Counted from the stretch's first letter, positions 1-8,912 are shown. The stretch: DNA of 63,613 nucleotides from a virus (IMGVR_UViG_3300044638_006592:1-63613), one strand, 5' to 3'. The notes: generated by a model from the letters alone, not told the origin. Program-made: numbers and translations.

Positions 1-16
1 CCAACAAACGAATAAA

Positions 17-628
17 ATGTGGGATTTATTTAATCCCATACCAAATTTTAATTACCAAAGAATGGCATACAAATTAGATGTAGATATTTTAGATAATCCT
101 TATGTTCAAGTAGTTTGGGAAGATTATACTGAAAATTTCACACAAGAAAAAATAAAAAGTGTAAGACAATACTTCCAAAAAAAGTATAATACTACTAACG
201 TAAATGTTATTACTAAGACTAAAACTGTTGAAGAAGTAACAAACAATGTTGATATTTCTTTCAATATTTTAGATAAAAGTTATCAGACAGAACTGATTAA
301 GCAATATCTAACATCTAAATCATTAGATTCAATTTTAGATAATATTATTAACTTGGATAAAACGGTTGATAATAAACTTTATCTAAATGAAAGTGAAGTA
401 GTTCCATTCAAAAGATGGTACATTAAGAACATCGAATTTTCAAATTTCCTTTCGTATGGTGAAAACCAAAAAATTGATTTTGATAAATGTAATGGGATAA
501 GTGTTATTGAGTCAAATCCTAGTAATTTTGGTGGGAAATGCGTAAGAAGAGATACTGAGATTGATATTGAATTTAATATTGATTACATAGTTAATAAGTT
601 AGGGTTTTTACCTGATGAGTTAAAATAA
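17..628 (+). CDS. gp46/SbcC-like recombination ATPase, N-terminal part ending in split-intein N fragment
   Basis: First part of the large subunit of a Rad50/SbcC/T4 gp46-type nuclease complex, which processes DNA ends for recombination and replication. Residues 133-174 hold the Rad50-type start (IEFSNFLSYG) and the Walker A loop NPSNFGGK. The extein stops right after that lysine. Residues 175-203 (CVRRDTEIDIEF...) look like an intein N-terminal fragment of 29 residues with the catalytic Cys1, followed by a stop. The partner half starts at 1684. About 130 residues precede the ATPase start, which is unusual for the family. The frame is open to the window edge, so the ATG at 17 may not be the true start and the gene may be partial. 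Confidence 0.8.
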   Translation: MWDLFNPIPNFNYQRMAYKLDVDILDNPYVQVVWEDYTENFTQEKIKSVRQYFQKKYNTTNVNVITKTKTVEEVTNNVDISFNILDKSYQTELIKQYLTSKSLDSILDNIINLDKTVDNKLYLNESEVVPFKRWYIKNIEFSNFLSYGENQKIDFDKCNGISVIESNPSNFGGKCVRRDTEIDIEFNIDYIVNKLGFLPDELK

Positions 629-663
629 TTACACCACCTCCTTACCTTTTTAGTTTGATGGTT

Positions 664-673
664 ATATTTATAA
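664..673 (+). promoter_or_regulatory. ATATTTATAA motif (putative phage promoter element)
   Basis: AT-rich box 11 nt before the start of the homing endonuclease gene. The same box, usually GATATTTATA, recurs 5-25 nt upstream of many start codons on both strands in this window. A promoter role is inferred from position and recurrence only. Confidence 0.4.
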
Positions 674-683
674 TTAAAAAGAT

Positions 684-1694
684 ATGAGGAAAGTATATAA
701 TTTTAATAAAAACCAAATAAATGATATGATTAATCTTTATGTGAATGAGATGAAATCGACTATGTTTATTTCTGAAAAATATAATGTTGATTCTTCAGTA
801 ATTAAACGAGTTTTAATTAAAAATGGTGTAGAAATAATAAAAGGGTCAGCATTTAGTGTTAATTTTTGGGTTAAAAGAGGTTTATCTGAAGAAGAATCAA
901 CTCGAAAAATTAAAGAAATGAAACCAAATTTAGTTGAACATTGGTTGTGTAGAGGATTTTCTATTGAAGAATCTAAATTAAAAACTGAATTACATTTAAT
1001 GAATACTGAAAGAGCGTTTATTGTAAAATATGGTAAAGAAGAAGGAGTTAAATTATTTAGAGAAAAAAAAGTTAAAGAGGGTAAATTACATTCACCAAGA
1101 AGTGTTGAATATTGGTTAAATAAAGGATTTTCTGTTGAGGAATCAAAAAATAAAGTTTCTGAAGGTCAGAATAAATTCAGTTTAGTTAAATGTATTGAAA
1201 AATATGGTGAAGAAGAAGGTAAAATAATATTTACTGAACGACAAAAAAAATGGCAAGAATCACTTTATAAGAATGGTAATTTAAAATCCGGATATTCAAA
1301 AGTGTCACAAGATTTATTCTTTGAGTTATTAAAATATTATAAAAATGTTGAAGAATTAAATTATGTTATGTTCGCTAAAAAAGGTGGTGAGTTTGTATTA
1401 ACCAGTAATGATGGGTTTTATCGTTATGATTTTACCGATTTATTAAATAAAAAAATTATTGAATATAATGGTGATAATTACCACGCTAATCCGGACACTT
1501 ATTCTGTAAATGAAACCCCAAATCCTTTTCGTAAAAATATCACATCTGAAGATATATGGAAAAAAGATGATATTAAGATTAAATTGGCGAATAAACATAA
1601 GTATGATGTTTTAATTATATGGGATTCCGAATATAAAAAAGATAAAGAAAAAGTTATAAAAAAATGTTTAAATTTTTTAAAAAATGAAAATTAA
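684..1694 (+). CDS. Vsr-like free-standing homing endonuclease
   Basis: 336-residue protein lying between the two halves of a split-intein gene. The C-terminal 100 residues match the Vsr-like (EDxHD) nuclease fold: YRYDFTDL, then KIIEYNGDNYHANP, then IWKKDDIKI and VLIIWDSEY. Upstream are three copies of a short motif (NFWVKRGLSEEES, EHWLCRGFSIEES, EYWLNKGFSVEES) that look like modular DNA-binding repeats. This arrangement, with an endonuclease ORF between intein halves, is known from 'fractured genes' in environmental phages. It overlaps the next gene by 11 nt. Its likely job is spreading the intein/endonuclease locus to intein-free alleles by double-strand cleavage. Family assignment is good; the target site is unknown. 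Confidence 0.78.
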   Translation: MRKVYNFNKNQINDMINLYVNEMKSTMFISEKYNVDSSVIKRVLIKNGVEIIKGSAFSVNFWVKRGLSEEESTRKIKEMKPNLVEHWLCRGFSIEESKLKTELHLMNTERAFIVKYGKEEGVKLFREKKVKEGKLHSPRSVEYWLNKGFSVEESKNKVSEGQNKFSLVKCIEKYGEEEGKIIFTERQKKWQESLYKNGNLKSGYSKVSQDLFFELLKYYKNVEELNYVMFAKKGGEFVLTSNDGFYRYDFTDLLNKKIIEYNGDNYHANPDTYSVNETPNPFRKNITSEDIWKKDDIKIKLANKHKYDVLIIWDSEYKKDKEKVIKKCLNFLKNEN

Positions 1695-3903
1695 AATTGG
1701 GGAATTATATGAAATTTACCAAAAATATGGTGATTTAGGTTTTAAAGTTAATACACCATATGGGTATAAAAATATTGAATGGTGTGGTATTACAGAAAAA
1801 AACGCGGATATATATAGATGTGAGTTAGAAAATGGGATGTTTGTTGAAGGTGCGGATTATCATAAATTAAAAAATGATAATGATGAATTTGTCGTTCTTA
1901 AAGAACTTCAAATCGGTGAAAAAATACAAACAATTAATGGTGATAGTTTGGTAACCAATGTTAAATTATTAGATGAAAAGGATACTCTTTATGACGTTCA
2001 GGTTGCTGAGGTTCATCAATATTATACAAATGGTATTGTATCTCACAATACAGTCTTAACGGTGGATTTACTATTGTTCTTATTCTTTAATGAGACAACC
2101 AAAACAACAAAGGCCGAAGAAATATTTAATCGATTTACCGATAAAAACAAAGTATCGGTAAAGGGTGAAATTAGTATTGATGGTGAGGATTATATTATTG
2201 TTAGGCAAATTGAAAGAAAGAAAGGTAAAACTGGTGAATGGAATGTTAAAACCGAATTAGATTTCTATAAAAAACTTTCGGATGGTAGTTTGCAGAACTT
2301 CACTGGTGAACAAAGAAGAGAAACCGAAAACTTCATTAAAACATCAATTGGTTCTAAGGAAGACTTTTTAATGACGATTTTAACAACTGCAAGTAATTTA
2401 GAAGAATTAATTGATTCCAAACCAACTGCAAGAGGTCAAGTTTTGTCTAGATTTATGGGGTTAGATTTTCTTAAAAGAAAAGAAGATGTTGCGAAAGAAA
2501 TCTATACTGAATTTGCATCTTCGATGATATCTAAAGTTTACAATAGTGAAAAACTAAAACAGGATAACGAAGATTATAAAATAAAAATTCAGTCATTTAA
2601 AGATGAGAATACTAATCATCAAAATGATTTAATCCTTGTTCAAGACAGAATTATTAAAGGTCAAGAATATAGAGATGGTCTTTTAAAAAGTAAGCATACT
2701 GATATTGATAAGGAAATCACATTATTGTCTCCCGATAAAGTTACTGGTGAAATTTTATCATTAGAAACACAAAAAAAAGGAGTTCAAAAACAACTTGAAG
2801 AAATAAAAGTGATTGAACCATCATCGTATTATCACGAAGATGAACATGATTTGATAAAGGAAGAGACCAAGAAAACATTCCAACAAAAAGTTGAAGTGGA
2901 AATAAAAATCAAATCTATTGAAGAGTTGAAAAGTTCTGTTAGTGGTGGTATTAAGTGTGAGCATTGTGGTATTGAGTTAATGAATGCGGCGATTACAAAT
3001 TCTAAAATATCTCAACTTGACGGATTTATCGTGCATAAAACTCAATTATTAGGGTTAATGCAGGATTTAACCAACAAAGAACAGGCGTTTGTACAATTAA
3101 AAAAGGAATTTGATGAGTATGAAAAAAACAAACTAATCAAAGAAAAGCATGAGTTAAACATTGAAAGTTTGGATATGAAAATATCAAATCTTCAAGACAA
3201 GTTATCGAAATACAATGAACTTCAGGATAAGATTAAAGAAAATGAAAAAACTGAAACTTTAATCATTAAAGCGGGTTTAAAATTGGATGAATTGGAATCT
3301 GAAAAAACTAATTTATCAAGAAAAATTGATACGAATAATTTTCAAATTAAATCATTCGATGATAAAATTGAAAATAATAATAAATTGATTCAAAAAATCA
3401 GTGAAGAATCTGAGAAAGAAAAGATATATAAAGTTTATTTGGATATCTTTGGAAAGAATGGTATTTCTAAAATTATTATGAAAACAATGATGCCATTAAT
3501 TAATTCAGAACTACAAAGATTACTTGAAGACAGTTCACATTTTAGATTAGAAGTTCGAATTAATGATAAGAATGAAGTTGAGTTTATAATGATTGACAAT
3601 AATACTCAAGTAGAAAAACTTATGGCTTCAGGTTCAGGTTATGAAAGAACCATAGCATCATTAGCTCTTAGGTCTGTTTTAACTAAAATTTGTTCATTAC
3701 CAAAACCAAATATTGTGGTAATGGATGAAGTTTTTGGTAAGATATCTAATGATAATTTGGATATGGTAGGTGAGTTTTTCAATAAGATTAAGGAATATTT
3801 TGAAAAAATATTTTTAATTACCCATAATCCGTTGGTAACCAACTGGTCTGACAACGTTATCAAGATTAAAAAGGTGGATAATATAAGTTTTGTCACACAA
3901 TAA
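1684..3903 (+). CDS. Split-intein C fragment fused to gp46/SbcC-like ATPase C-terminal part
   Basis: Residues 1-122 are an intein C fragment. It has a block-B-like segment ending in a histidine (FVEGADYHKL), block F (LYDVQVAEVHQYY) and block G (NGIVSHN), followed by extein Thr123. Splicing would rejoin GGK to T and restore Walker A. The rest is a Rad50/SbcC ATPase: long coiled coil about residues 290-600, a CEHC zinc hook at about 425-428, signature SGSGYERT at about 648, Walker B VVMDEVFGK near 680 and an H-loop ITHNP. The partner nuclease (gp47/SbcD) is not in the window, probably just upstream. A very short N fragment with a long C fragment is the atypical split pattern known for AceL-TerL-type inteins. 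Confidence 0.85.
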   Translation: MKIKIGELYEIYQKYGDLGFKVNTPYGYKNIEWCGITEKNADIYRCELENGMFVEGADYHKLKNDNDEFVVLKELQIGEKIQTINGDSLVTNVKLLDEKDTLYDVQVAEVHQYYTNGIVSHNTVLTVDLLLFLFFNETTKTTKAEEIFNRFTDKNKVSVKGEISIDGEDYIIVRQIERKKGKTGEWNVKTELDFYKKLSDGSLQNFTGEQRRETENFIKTSIGSKEDFLMTILTTASNLEELIDSKPTARGQVLSRFMGLDFLKRKEDVAKEIYTEFASSMISKVYNSEKLKQDNEDYKIKIQSFKDENTNHQNDLILVQDRIIKGQEYRDGLLKSKHTDIDKEITLLSPDKVTGEILSLETQKKGVQKQLEEIKVIEPSSYYHEDEHDLIKEETKKTFQQKVEVEIKIKSIEELKSSVSGGIKCEHCGIELMNAAITNSKISQLDGFIVHKTQLLGLMQDLTNKEQAFVQLKKEFDEYEKNKLIKEKHELNIESLDMKISNLQDKLSKYNELQDKIKENEKTETLIIKAGLKLDELESEKTNLSRKIDTNNFQIKSFDDKIENNNKLIQKISEESEKEKIYKVYLDIFGKNGISKIIMKTMMPLINSELQRLLEDSSHFRLEVRINDKNEVEFIMIDNNTQVEKLMASGSGYERTIASLALRSVLTKICSLPKPNIVVMDEVFGKISNDNLDMVGEFFNKIKEYFEKIFLITHNPLVTNWSDNVIKIKKVDNISFVTQ

Positions 3904-3935
3904 TTTGGTGATTCAAAAAAATATTAGTATATTTG
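3904..3935 (+). promoter_or_regulatory. Bacteroidota-type promoter
   Basis: TTTG at 3904-3907 and TATATTTG at 3928-3935 are about 20 nt apart, matching the -33/-7 spacing used by the Bacteroidota primary sigma factor. It lies just upstream of the 3955 gene and the sigma factor gene. Confidence 0.6.
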
Positions 3936-3954
3936 TGGTCTCAATCAATAAAAT

Positions 3955-4506
3955 ATGTGTAGATATGTGTTATTGGTTTTTGCTGAAAGTAAGAACCAAG
4001 ATAAATTTGTCAAAGTGTTATCGGAAGAAATAGTTGGAGTTGCGGACACTGCGGATATAAAATACTTTTACGGCCCTCAGTCGGTTATTTTAACATTTAT
4101 ATCAAACGCTCCATTTGAAGATGTAAAAGATTATCTAATGTTGACATTAGGTATTTCAAACATCGTTTATTTTTTAATCCCTTATAATACAGAACAAATA
4201 GGTTATTGGATAACCCCTGAAGTTGAAAAACATTTATTCGATACTGACAAAATGTCAGAAAAACCTGACAATATTGTTAAAGAAAACAATCAGGTACGAA
4301 ATTTGTTATTTGGTGATGAGATAGAACCAAAAAATTACTTAAATGAAATTTTTGATTTAGAATGTGAAGATGATGAGATTGAAAATAACAAGAAAAGTCA
4401 AATAGTTGAAAAATCTTTAGATGATTTGTTAGATAAAATATCAAAAACGGGAGTTTCATCACTCACAAAACAAGAGTTAAAATTATTACATAACTATTCA
4501 AAATAA
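3955..4506 (+). CDS. Hypothetical protein, 183 aa
   Basis: Not recognised. The first 95 residues look like a small mixed alpha/beta domain (MCRYVLLVFAES, SVILTFISNAPFEDVKDYL). The second half is acidic, lysine-rich and probably disordered, ending in a short helix (LTKQELKLLHNYSK). It sits 3 nt before the sigma factor gene and shares the promoter at 3904, so the two are probably co-transcribed. A role with the sigma factor or in late gene control is possible but only inferred from position. Confidence 0.6.
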   Translation: MCRYVLLVFAESKNQDKFVKVLSEEIVGVADTADIKYFYGPQSVILTFISNAPFEDVKDYLMLTLGISNIVYFLIPYNTEQIGYWITPEVEKHLFDTDKMSEKPDNIVKENNQVRNLLFGDEIEPKNYLNEIFDLECEDDEIENNKKSQIVEKSLDDLLDKISKTGVSSLTKQELKLLHNYSK

Positions 4507-4509
4507 ACT

Positions 4510-5310
4510 ATGAAAGAGAAAAATTCAGTTATTCCGATTAACCAAGAAGAAATTCATCATTATCTTAAAGAGATTAGAAAGATTAAGGTAATGACACCAG
4601 AACGTGAAAAAGAATTATCAGAAATAATGAAATCTGGTACTTTAACACAATCACAAATTGAAGACGTTCATCGAGAACTTTTAGAAGGTAATTTGAGATT
4701 TGTCATTACTGTGGCGAAACAATATCAAAACCAAGGACTTGATTTTCCTGATTTGATTGCTGAAGGTAATTTAGGTTTAATGAAGGCGATTAAAAATTTT
4801 GATTGGAGTAAAGACCTTAGATTTATATCTTATGCGGTGTGGTGGGTAAAACAATCAATTTTACAATCTTTGAACGACAACGCAAGAACTATTCGTCTAC
4901 CAGTAAATGTTGTGCAAGATTTATATAAGGCGAAGAAAGAATCTGAACTGACAGGGAAAGAATTAGAAAATAGATTCCAAACATTACCATCAATGTCTAA
5001 TTTAGATGATACTATTAATGAAGATGGGGATACACTTGTAGACATTATTAAAAATGATGACGCATTATCTCCTGACCATAGTTTTAATAGTAAGGATATT
5101 TTAAAAAATAAATTAAAAAATCTTCTTGATAATTTAGACGAAAGAGAAAGAGCGATAATTGAAGATTATTATGGATTGTCTGGTAGTCCAAGAACATTAG
5201 AGGATATTGGTGAAGATTTTAATCTTACTAAAGAGAGAGTGCGACAGATAAAGGAGAAAAGTTTAAGAAAATTAAGAAACGAAAGTTCGATATTATTCGA
5301 CTATATGTAA
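4510..5310 (+). CDS. RNA polymerase sigma-70 family factor (group 2-like)
   Basis: Directs RNA polymerase to promoters. Residues 14-45 form region 1.2 (HHYLKEIRKIKVMTPEREKE). Region 2 follows (LRFVITVAKQYQNQGLDFPD, then SYAVWWVKQSI for -10 recognition). The region 3 part is short. Region 4 carries a full helix-turn-helix (LEDIGEDFNLTKERVRQIKE). At 266 residues it is smaller than a housekeeping RpoD because region 1.1 is absent. It could be the factor that reads the recurrent GATATTTATA motif upstream of many genes here, but the sequence does not prove it. A terminator follows 10 nt after the stop. Confidence 0.93.
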   Translation: MKEKNSVIPINQEEIHHYLKEIRKIKVMTPEREKELSEIMKSGTLTQSQIEDVHRELLEGNLRFVITVAKQYQNQGLDFPDLIAEGNLGLMKAIKNFDWSKDLRFISYAVWWVKQSILQSLNDNARTIRLPVNVVQDLYKAKKESELTGKELENRFQTLPSMSNLDDTINEDGDTLVDIIKNDDALSPDHSFNSKDILKNKLKNLLDNLDERERAIIEDYYGLSGSPRTLEDIGEDFNLTKERVRQIKEKSLRKLRNESSILFDYM

Positions 5311-5320
5311 AAATAAAAAA

Positions 5321-5352
5321 AACCTTCTATTTATTATCGTAGAAGGTTTTTT
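5321..5352 (+). terminator. Rho-independent terminator after sigma factor gene
   Basis: AACCTTCTA, loop TTTATTATCG, TAGAAGGTT, then a T run. It ends the 3955-5310 unit. Confidence 0.85.
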
Positions 5353-5371
5353 ACTTTTATGGAAAAATATT

Positions 5372-5701
5372 ATGAAAAAAATTATTGAATTTGCTAAAAA
5401 GTATAAGATACACATTTTAGTGTCTTTATTGGTTATTTTATTTTTCCGTTCATGTTCCAAGTCAAGTGAAGTTAGAAAATTAGAAAAGGTCAACACCAAA
5501 ACTACTGAAGTTATTGATAGTTTAACTACCCTTATAAAAGGTCAGAAAGACACTATTAATAATATTTCTGAAGTTATTAGAGTTGAAAAAATTAAAATTC
5601 ATACCGAATATGATAACTACATTTCCTCTAAAAATAGAGGAGAACAATTGATGGAATTACATAAAATTGTTAAACAAAATCTTAAAAACTTAGAAAAATG
5701 A
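5372..5701 (+). CDS. Small membrane-anchored coiled-coil protein
   Basis: 109 residues: one N-terminal transmembrane helix (IHILVSLLVILFFRS, residues 13-27), a cysteine right after it, then a charged coiled coil. This is the layout of an inner-membrane spanin, but also of many phage anchors. It overlaps the next gene by 4 nt, and a cell-wall amidase lies one gene further on, so a role in lysis or envelope contact is plausible. The product is unproven. Confidence 0.65.
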   Translation: MKKIIEFAKKYKIHILVSLLVILFFRSCSKSSEVRKLEKVNTKTTEVIDSLTTLIKGQKDTINNISEVIRVEKIKIHTEYDNYISSKNRGEQLMELHKIVKQNLKNLEK

Positions 5702-6492
5702 AAAAAATTTGGGAATGGATTAAATTAAATCCAAATAGAACCATGTTTTTAGTCCCAATACTTTTAGTTGCAGGAATTTCTATTTCACACGTAGTCTCGT
5801 GGTATAATCTGTCTAACCCAATTAGTTGGGCGATTTATTTGTCGATAGCGATAGAAGTTGGTGCGATGACCGCTTTGGTTGCTGCGACTAATAGAATTAA
5901 AGGCGGGGTTTGGATTATGTTTGGATTAGTAACTTTCATACAAATGATTGGTAATATATTCTTTTCATATAAGGAAATTGATTCTAATGGAGAGCTCTTC
6001 AAAGCTTGGGTAGAATTAACTGAACCTGTTTGGGAGTTTTTAGGTTCAGATACTACAGATATCATAGCATTAAAAAGATGGTTGGCGTTTTTAGAAGGAG
6101 GATTATTACCAATAATATCATTAACATCATTACATTTTTTCATAAAGTATGAAGATAACAAAAATGAGGTTGAACCAAAAACTGAAGAAAAAATAATTGA
6201 AGGGGATGTTATTAAAGAAACCCCTATTGAAGTTGTGGTTGAAAAAAAGGTACCGGTTGAAGTTATTAAAGAAGTTTTGGTAGAAAAAAAGGTGCCGGTT
6301 GATGTTATTAAAGAAGTTTTGGTAGAAAAAGAAGTACCGGTTGAAAAAATAGTTGAAGTTCCTGTAAAATATTTTGTGAATGATGAGGGGGAGATATATG
6401 ATGAAAATGGTCATCATATCAATCCTGAGACAATAACTACAACAACGGTTGATGATGGTGTCCGAAGACTTACATATACAAAACCGAGTTAA
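5698..6492 (+). CDS. Membrane protein with VEKKVPVEVIKEV-type repeats
   Basis: 264 residues. It starts with three to four hydrophobic segments (about 16-36, 43-65, 70-88, 118-135), followed by a lysine/glutamate/valine repeat region at about 175-225 (units such as PVEVIKEVLVEKKVPVDV). The repeats are in frame and also visible in the DNA at 6225-6350, so they are protein repeats rather than a regulatory array. The C-terminal end is acidic and hydrophilic. Similar Val-Pro-Glu-Lys repeats occur in extended phage or surface proteins. Function unknown. Confidence 0.65.
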   Translation: MKKIWEWIKLNPNRTMFLVPILLVAGISISHVVSWYNLSNPISWAIYLSIAIEVGAMTALVAATNRIKGGVWIMFGLVTFIQMIGNIFFSYKEIDSNGELFKAWVELTEPVWEFLGSDTTDIIALKRWLAFLEGGLLPIISLTSLHFFIKYEDNKNEVEPKTEEKIIEGDVIKETPIEVVVEKKVPVEVIKEVLVEKKVPVDVIKEVLVEKEVPVEKIVEVPVKYFVNDEGEIYDENGHHINPETITTTTVDDGVRRLTYTKPS

Positions 6493-6519
6493 ATAAATTT
6501 AATTTAATTTGCATGTATA

Positions 6520-7113
6520 GTGGAAATAGAAAAATTTGGAAATTTAAAATCTATCGGTAAACACAAGAAAAAGACCCAAATAATTCTTGTACATACATCA
6601 AGGAATCATCAAGATTACCTTAAATCATTAATTTATCGTTTTAACGGTAAAAATCCTAAATTACCTCATTATTTAATAAATAGAGAAGGTAAAACATATC
6701 AAATTTTATCTAACAATGAGTATTCCAAATACTTTTCTGATGAAAATCTTAACAAATATTCTATTATCATATGTTTAGAAAATTTGGGTTGGTTAGAAAA
6801 AGAACCTTTAAGTAACCAGTATGTTAACTGGATTGGCGATATTTATAATGGAGTTGTTTATGAAAAAAAATGGCGTGATTACTTTTTTTGGCAACCTTAC
6901 ACTGAAGAACAAATAAATTCTGCGGTAGAGTTAACCAAAAAAATATTTGAAGGAACTTCAATAAAAAAATCAGTCATTGGTCATAACACTAAAATAAATG
7001 GTATAGAAAAATTTGAAGGAGTGGTAACCAGAAGTAATTATGATTCAGAATCAACTGATGTTAATCCCTCGTTCGATTTCGAAATATTTTTAAAAAAAAT
7101 TGAAAATGAATAA
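6520..7113 (+). CDS. N-acetylmuramoyl-L-alanine amidase-like endolysin
   Basis: Probable peptidoglycan amidase (Amidase_2/PGRP fold) that cuts between MurNAc and the stem peptide. Candidate zinc ligands: His in IILVHTSRN (residue about 25), His in VIGHNTKI (about 154) and Asp in STDVNPSFDF (about 179). The central segment PHYLINREGKTYQIL is the usual substrate-side strand of the family. The start is a GTG at 6520; the nearby ATG at 6513 is out of frame. At 197 residues it has a single domain with no visible cell-wall-binding module. It overlaps the next gene by 8 nt. Confidence 0.78.
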   Translation: MEIEKFGNLKSIGKHKKKTQIILVHTSRNHQDYLKSLIYRFNGKNPKLPHYLINREGKTYQILSNNEYSKYFSDENLNKYSIIICLENLGWLEKEPLSNQYVNWIGDIYNGVVYEKKWRDYFFWQPYTEEQINSAVELTKKIFEGTSIKKSVIGHNTKINGIEKFEGVVTRSNYDSESTDVNPSFDFEIFLKKIENE

Positions 7114-7705
7114 CAAACACGATGAAATAAAAAAATTGTTAAAGGCATCTAGAAATATGTTGTCTAACACTCAATTAAATGAGGAAGAAAACAGAATTAA
7201 AGGTCGTTATGGAATTATAACAGAACAGGGTAGTAATTTGACCTCGGGTGACGTTACCGATAAAATAAATGTGACAAAATCTGTTGAAGATACCATTGAA
7301 GATGAAACGGAAACAAAAGAAGATAAAAAACAAGCATATAGAATATCTGGTGGTATTTTAGTTTTACATGGTAAAGATAATGTTGATTTGCAGTTAACAA
7401 CTGATGAAAAAATTGCATTTCAAGAAACTATGGATGAGTTTGTCCAGGGTGTTTCTAGTTTAGTGGATTTTAACAAATTGAACGTGTATAAGAACAATGT
7501 TGAATGGTCAGGAAAGATTATTGATTTTGACCTTGAATTCTTCTTTTCAATTGGAGAGGAAAATGGAATCTATATAAATGGTGAAATGATAAGAACTGAT
7601 GAGAAATTCTTAGAAGTAATAACTAAACTTAAAAGTTTTTATGAGAAATTCAAAACTAAATGGGCTAATGTTTTAGCTAATAGAAAAAAAACAGTAAAAG
7701 ACTAA
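7106..7705 (+). CDS. Hypothetical protein, 199 aa
   Basis: Not recognised. The start is set at the ATG at 7106, overlapping the amidase stop; a TTG lies 6 nt upstream. The N-terminal 75 residues are hydrophilic and acidic (TKSVEDTIEDETETKEDKK). The C-terminal 120 residues look folded, with beta-rich GGILVLHGKDNVDLQL and a helical end. No signal peptide. The position among probable virion and envelope genes suggests a structural or assembly role. Confidence 0.6.
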   Translation: MNNKHDEIKKLLKASRNMLSNTQLNEEENRIKGRYGIITEQGSNLTSGDVTDKINVTKSVEDTIEDETETKEDKKQAYRISGGILVLHGKDNVDLQLTTDEKIAFQETMDEFVQGVSSLVDFNKLNVYKNNVEWSGKIIDFDLEFFFSIGEENGIYINGEMIRTDEKFLEVITKLKSFYEKFKTKWANVLANRKKTVKD

Positions 7706-7708
7706 AAT

Positions 7709-8137
7709 ATGTTTAAAGAATTTATAACCAAATTAGATTTAAAATCAATTATGATATTGGTTTTATTTGTTTTGTGTGGTATTTTCTTCACCAAAATGAT
7801 GTTAAGTGGGGAATCACATAAAAAAGAAAGAAAAACTCTATTAGAGGAAAATAAAAAAATTGAAAAACAAAAACAACTTCTAAAAAAAGATTTTTTGTTA
7901 CTCCAACAAAATTATGAGAAAGATTCTTTAGAAATTGTTCAGTTAAATAATCAATTAAATAAAATTAACCAAGACATATTAAAAAAAGATGTTGAATTAA
8001 GAAAGGCTAAAAATGAACTTGTTAATTTTAAATCAAGTTTTGAAAAAACAAAAAAGGAAATTGAAGAACTTGAGAAAAATCCAATTAAACGAACTGGAAG
8101 TGAACTTTTAGAATCAATTAAAGAAAAAACTAAATAA
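7709..8137 (+). CDS. Membrane-anchored coiled-coil protein
   Basis: 142 residues: one transmembrane helix (about 14-32, SIMILVLFVLCGIFFTKMM), then a long coiled coil rich in Lys, Glu and Leu to about residue 125. It shares its last base with the start codon of the next gene, so the two are probably translated together. It could be an inner-membrane spanin or tail-associated anchor paired with the next protein. No family recognised. Confidence 0.65.
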   Translation: MFKEFITKLDLKSIMILVLFVLCGIFFTKMMLSGESHKKERKTLLEENKKIEKQKQLLKKDFLLLQQNYEKDSLEIVQLNNQLNKINQDILKKDVELRKAKNELVNFKSSFEKTKKEIEELEKNPIKRTGSELLESIKEKTK

Positions 8138-8658
8138 TGAGAAATATTTTAATAACTACAATTTTTTGTTTAACGTATATGTTTGGATATTCCCAAATTT
8201 CATTTGTTAAGGAAAACTTACCTGAATACTTAGTTCAAAATGGAGATACCATTGGAATAGTATTAACAATAGAACAAGTTCAAAAACTCGACAATAATAG
8301 TGAATTATTAACAGCATTTAAAAAATTATCTTTAAAGTGTGATAGTTTAGATGCGTATTACGTTCAAGTTATTAATAAATCAAATGAAAAAATCGCATTA
8401 TTGGAAGTTAAAGTAAAAAACTTGACAGACCAAAATCAAAAAAAGGATGACATGATATTAACATTGAAAGGTCAAGTATTAAATAAAGAAATGCAATTAA
8501 CTTTATGTGAGAAACAAAGAAGTAATGATTCAATTATTATTATCGGATTGAAAAAAGATTTATTTAAAAGTAAAGTTAAGAATGTTGCGGGATGGACTAC
8601 AACTGGTGTAACAACGGCAGTTGCAATTTTTCTTGGAATATTTTTCGGAACAAGATAA
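8137..8658 (+). CDS. Secreted or membrane coiled-coil protein
   Basis: 173 residues. An N-terminal signal-like segment (ILITTIFCLTYMFGYSQ) is followed by a mixed region, a coiled coil (about 75-125) and a C-terminal hydrophobic helix (TTTGVTTAVAIFLGIFFG) ending in TR. With the preceding gene it forms a pair of envelope proteins with opposite topology, as expected for two-component spanins. That reading is inference from topology only. Confidence 0.65.
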   Translation: MRNILITTIFCLTYMFGYSQISFVKENLPEYLVQNGDTIGIVLTIEQVQKLDNNSELLTAFKKLSLKCDSLDAYYVQVINKSNEKIALLEVKVKNLTDQNQKKDDMILTLKGQVLNKEMQLTLCEKQRSNDSIIIIGLKKDLFKSKVKNVAGWTTTGVTTAVAIFLGIFFGTR

Positions 8659-8666
8659 TTATAGAT

Positions 8667-8912
8667 ATGGCACTGACATCATCTGAGAAGAAAGAAATTG
8701 AAACTATGATTAGAAAAGAAATCAAGGATTTCTTAGGTTCTAATACTATGAAACAACATGAAGACAAAATGTTGGAATTAATCGCAAAAGAAATAAAGAG
8801 GGGTAAGTTAGAAGGTGATATCAAAGACATTGTAATAAAAATATTCAGAGAGTTCTATCAATTTATGTGGACTCAAAGAGGATATTGGGAACCAAGATTA
8901 AAAAACGCATAA
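8667..8912 (+). CDS. Small phage protein, MALTSSEKKEIE family
   Basis: 81 residues, all helical and charged. The start is placed at the ATG at 8667 because the upstream part of the frame overlaps the previous gene and is not protein-like. It begins MALTSSEKKEIETMIRKEI and ends FMWTQRGYWEPRLKNA. I associate this short conserved type with T4-like phages of marine bacteria, where it sits near structural genes. Its function is not known to me. Confidence 0.7.
   Translation: MALTSSEKKEIETMIRKEIKDFLGSNTMKQHEDKMLELIAKEIKRGKLEGDIKDIVIKIFREFYQFMWTQRGYWEPRLKNA

Noticed and set aside
3639-3896. Minus-strand ORF inside the gp46 gene (and similar antisense frames such as 4277-4462, 10596-11018)
   Set aside because: Shadow frames of clearly conserved genes, without a start context or recognisable product.
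6225-6350. DNA repeats in the 5698 gene as a possible CRISPR-like array
   Set aside because: They are contiguous in-frame protein repeats (VEKKVPVEVIKEV) with no unique spacers.
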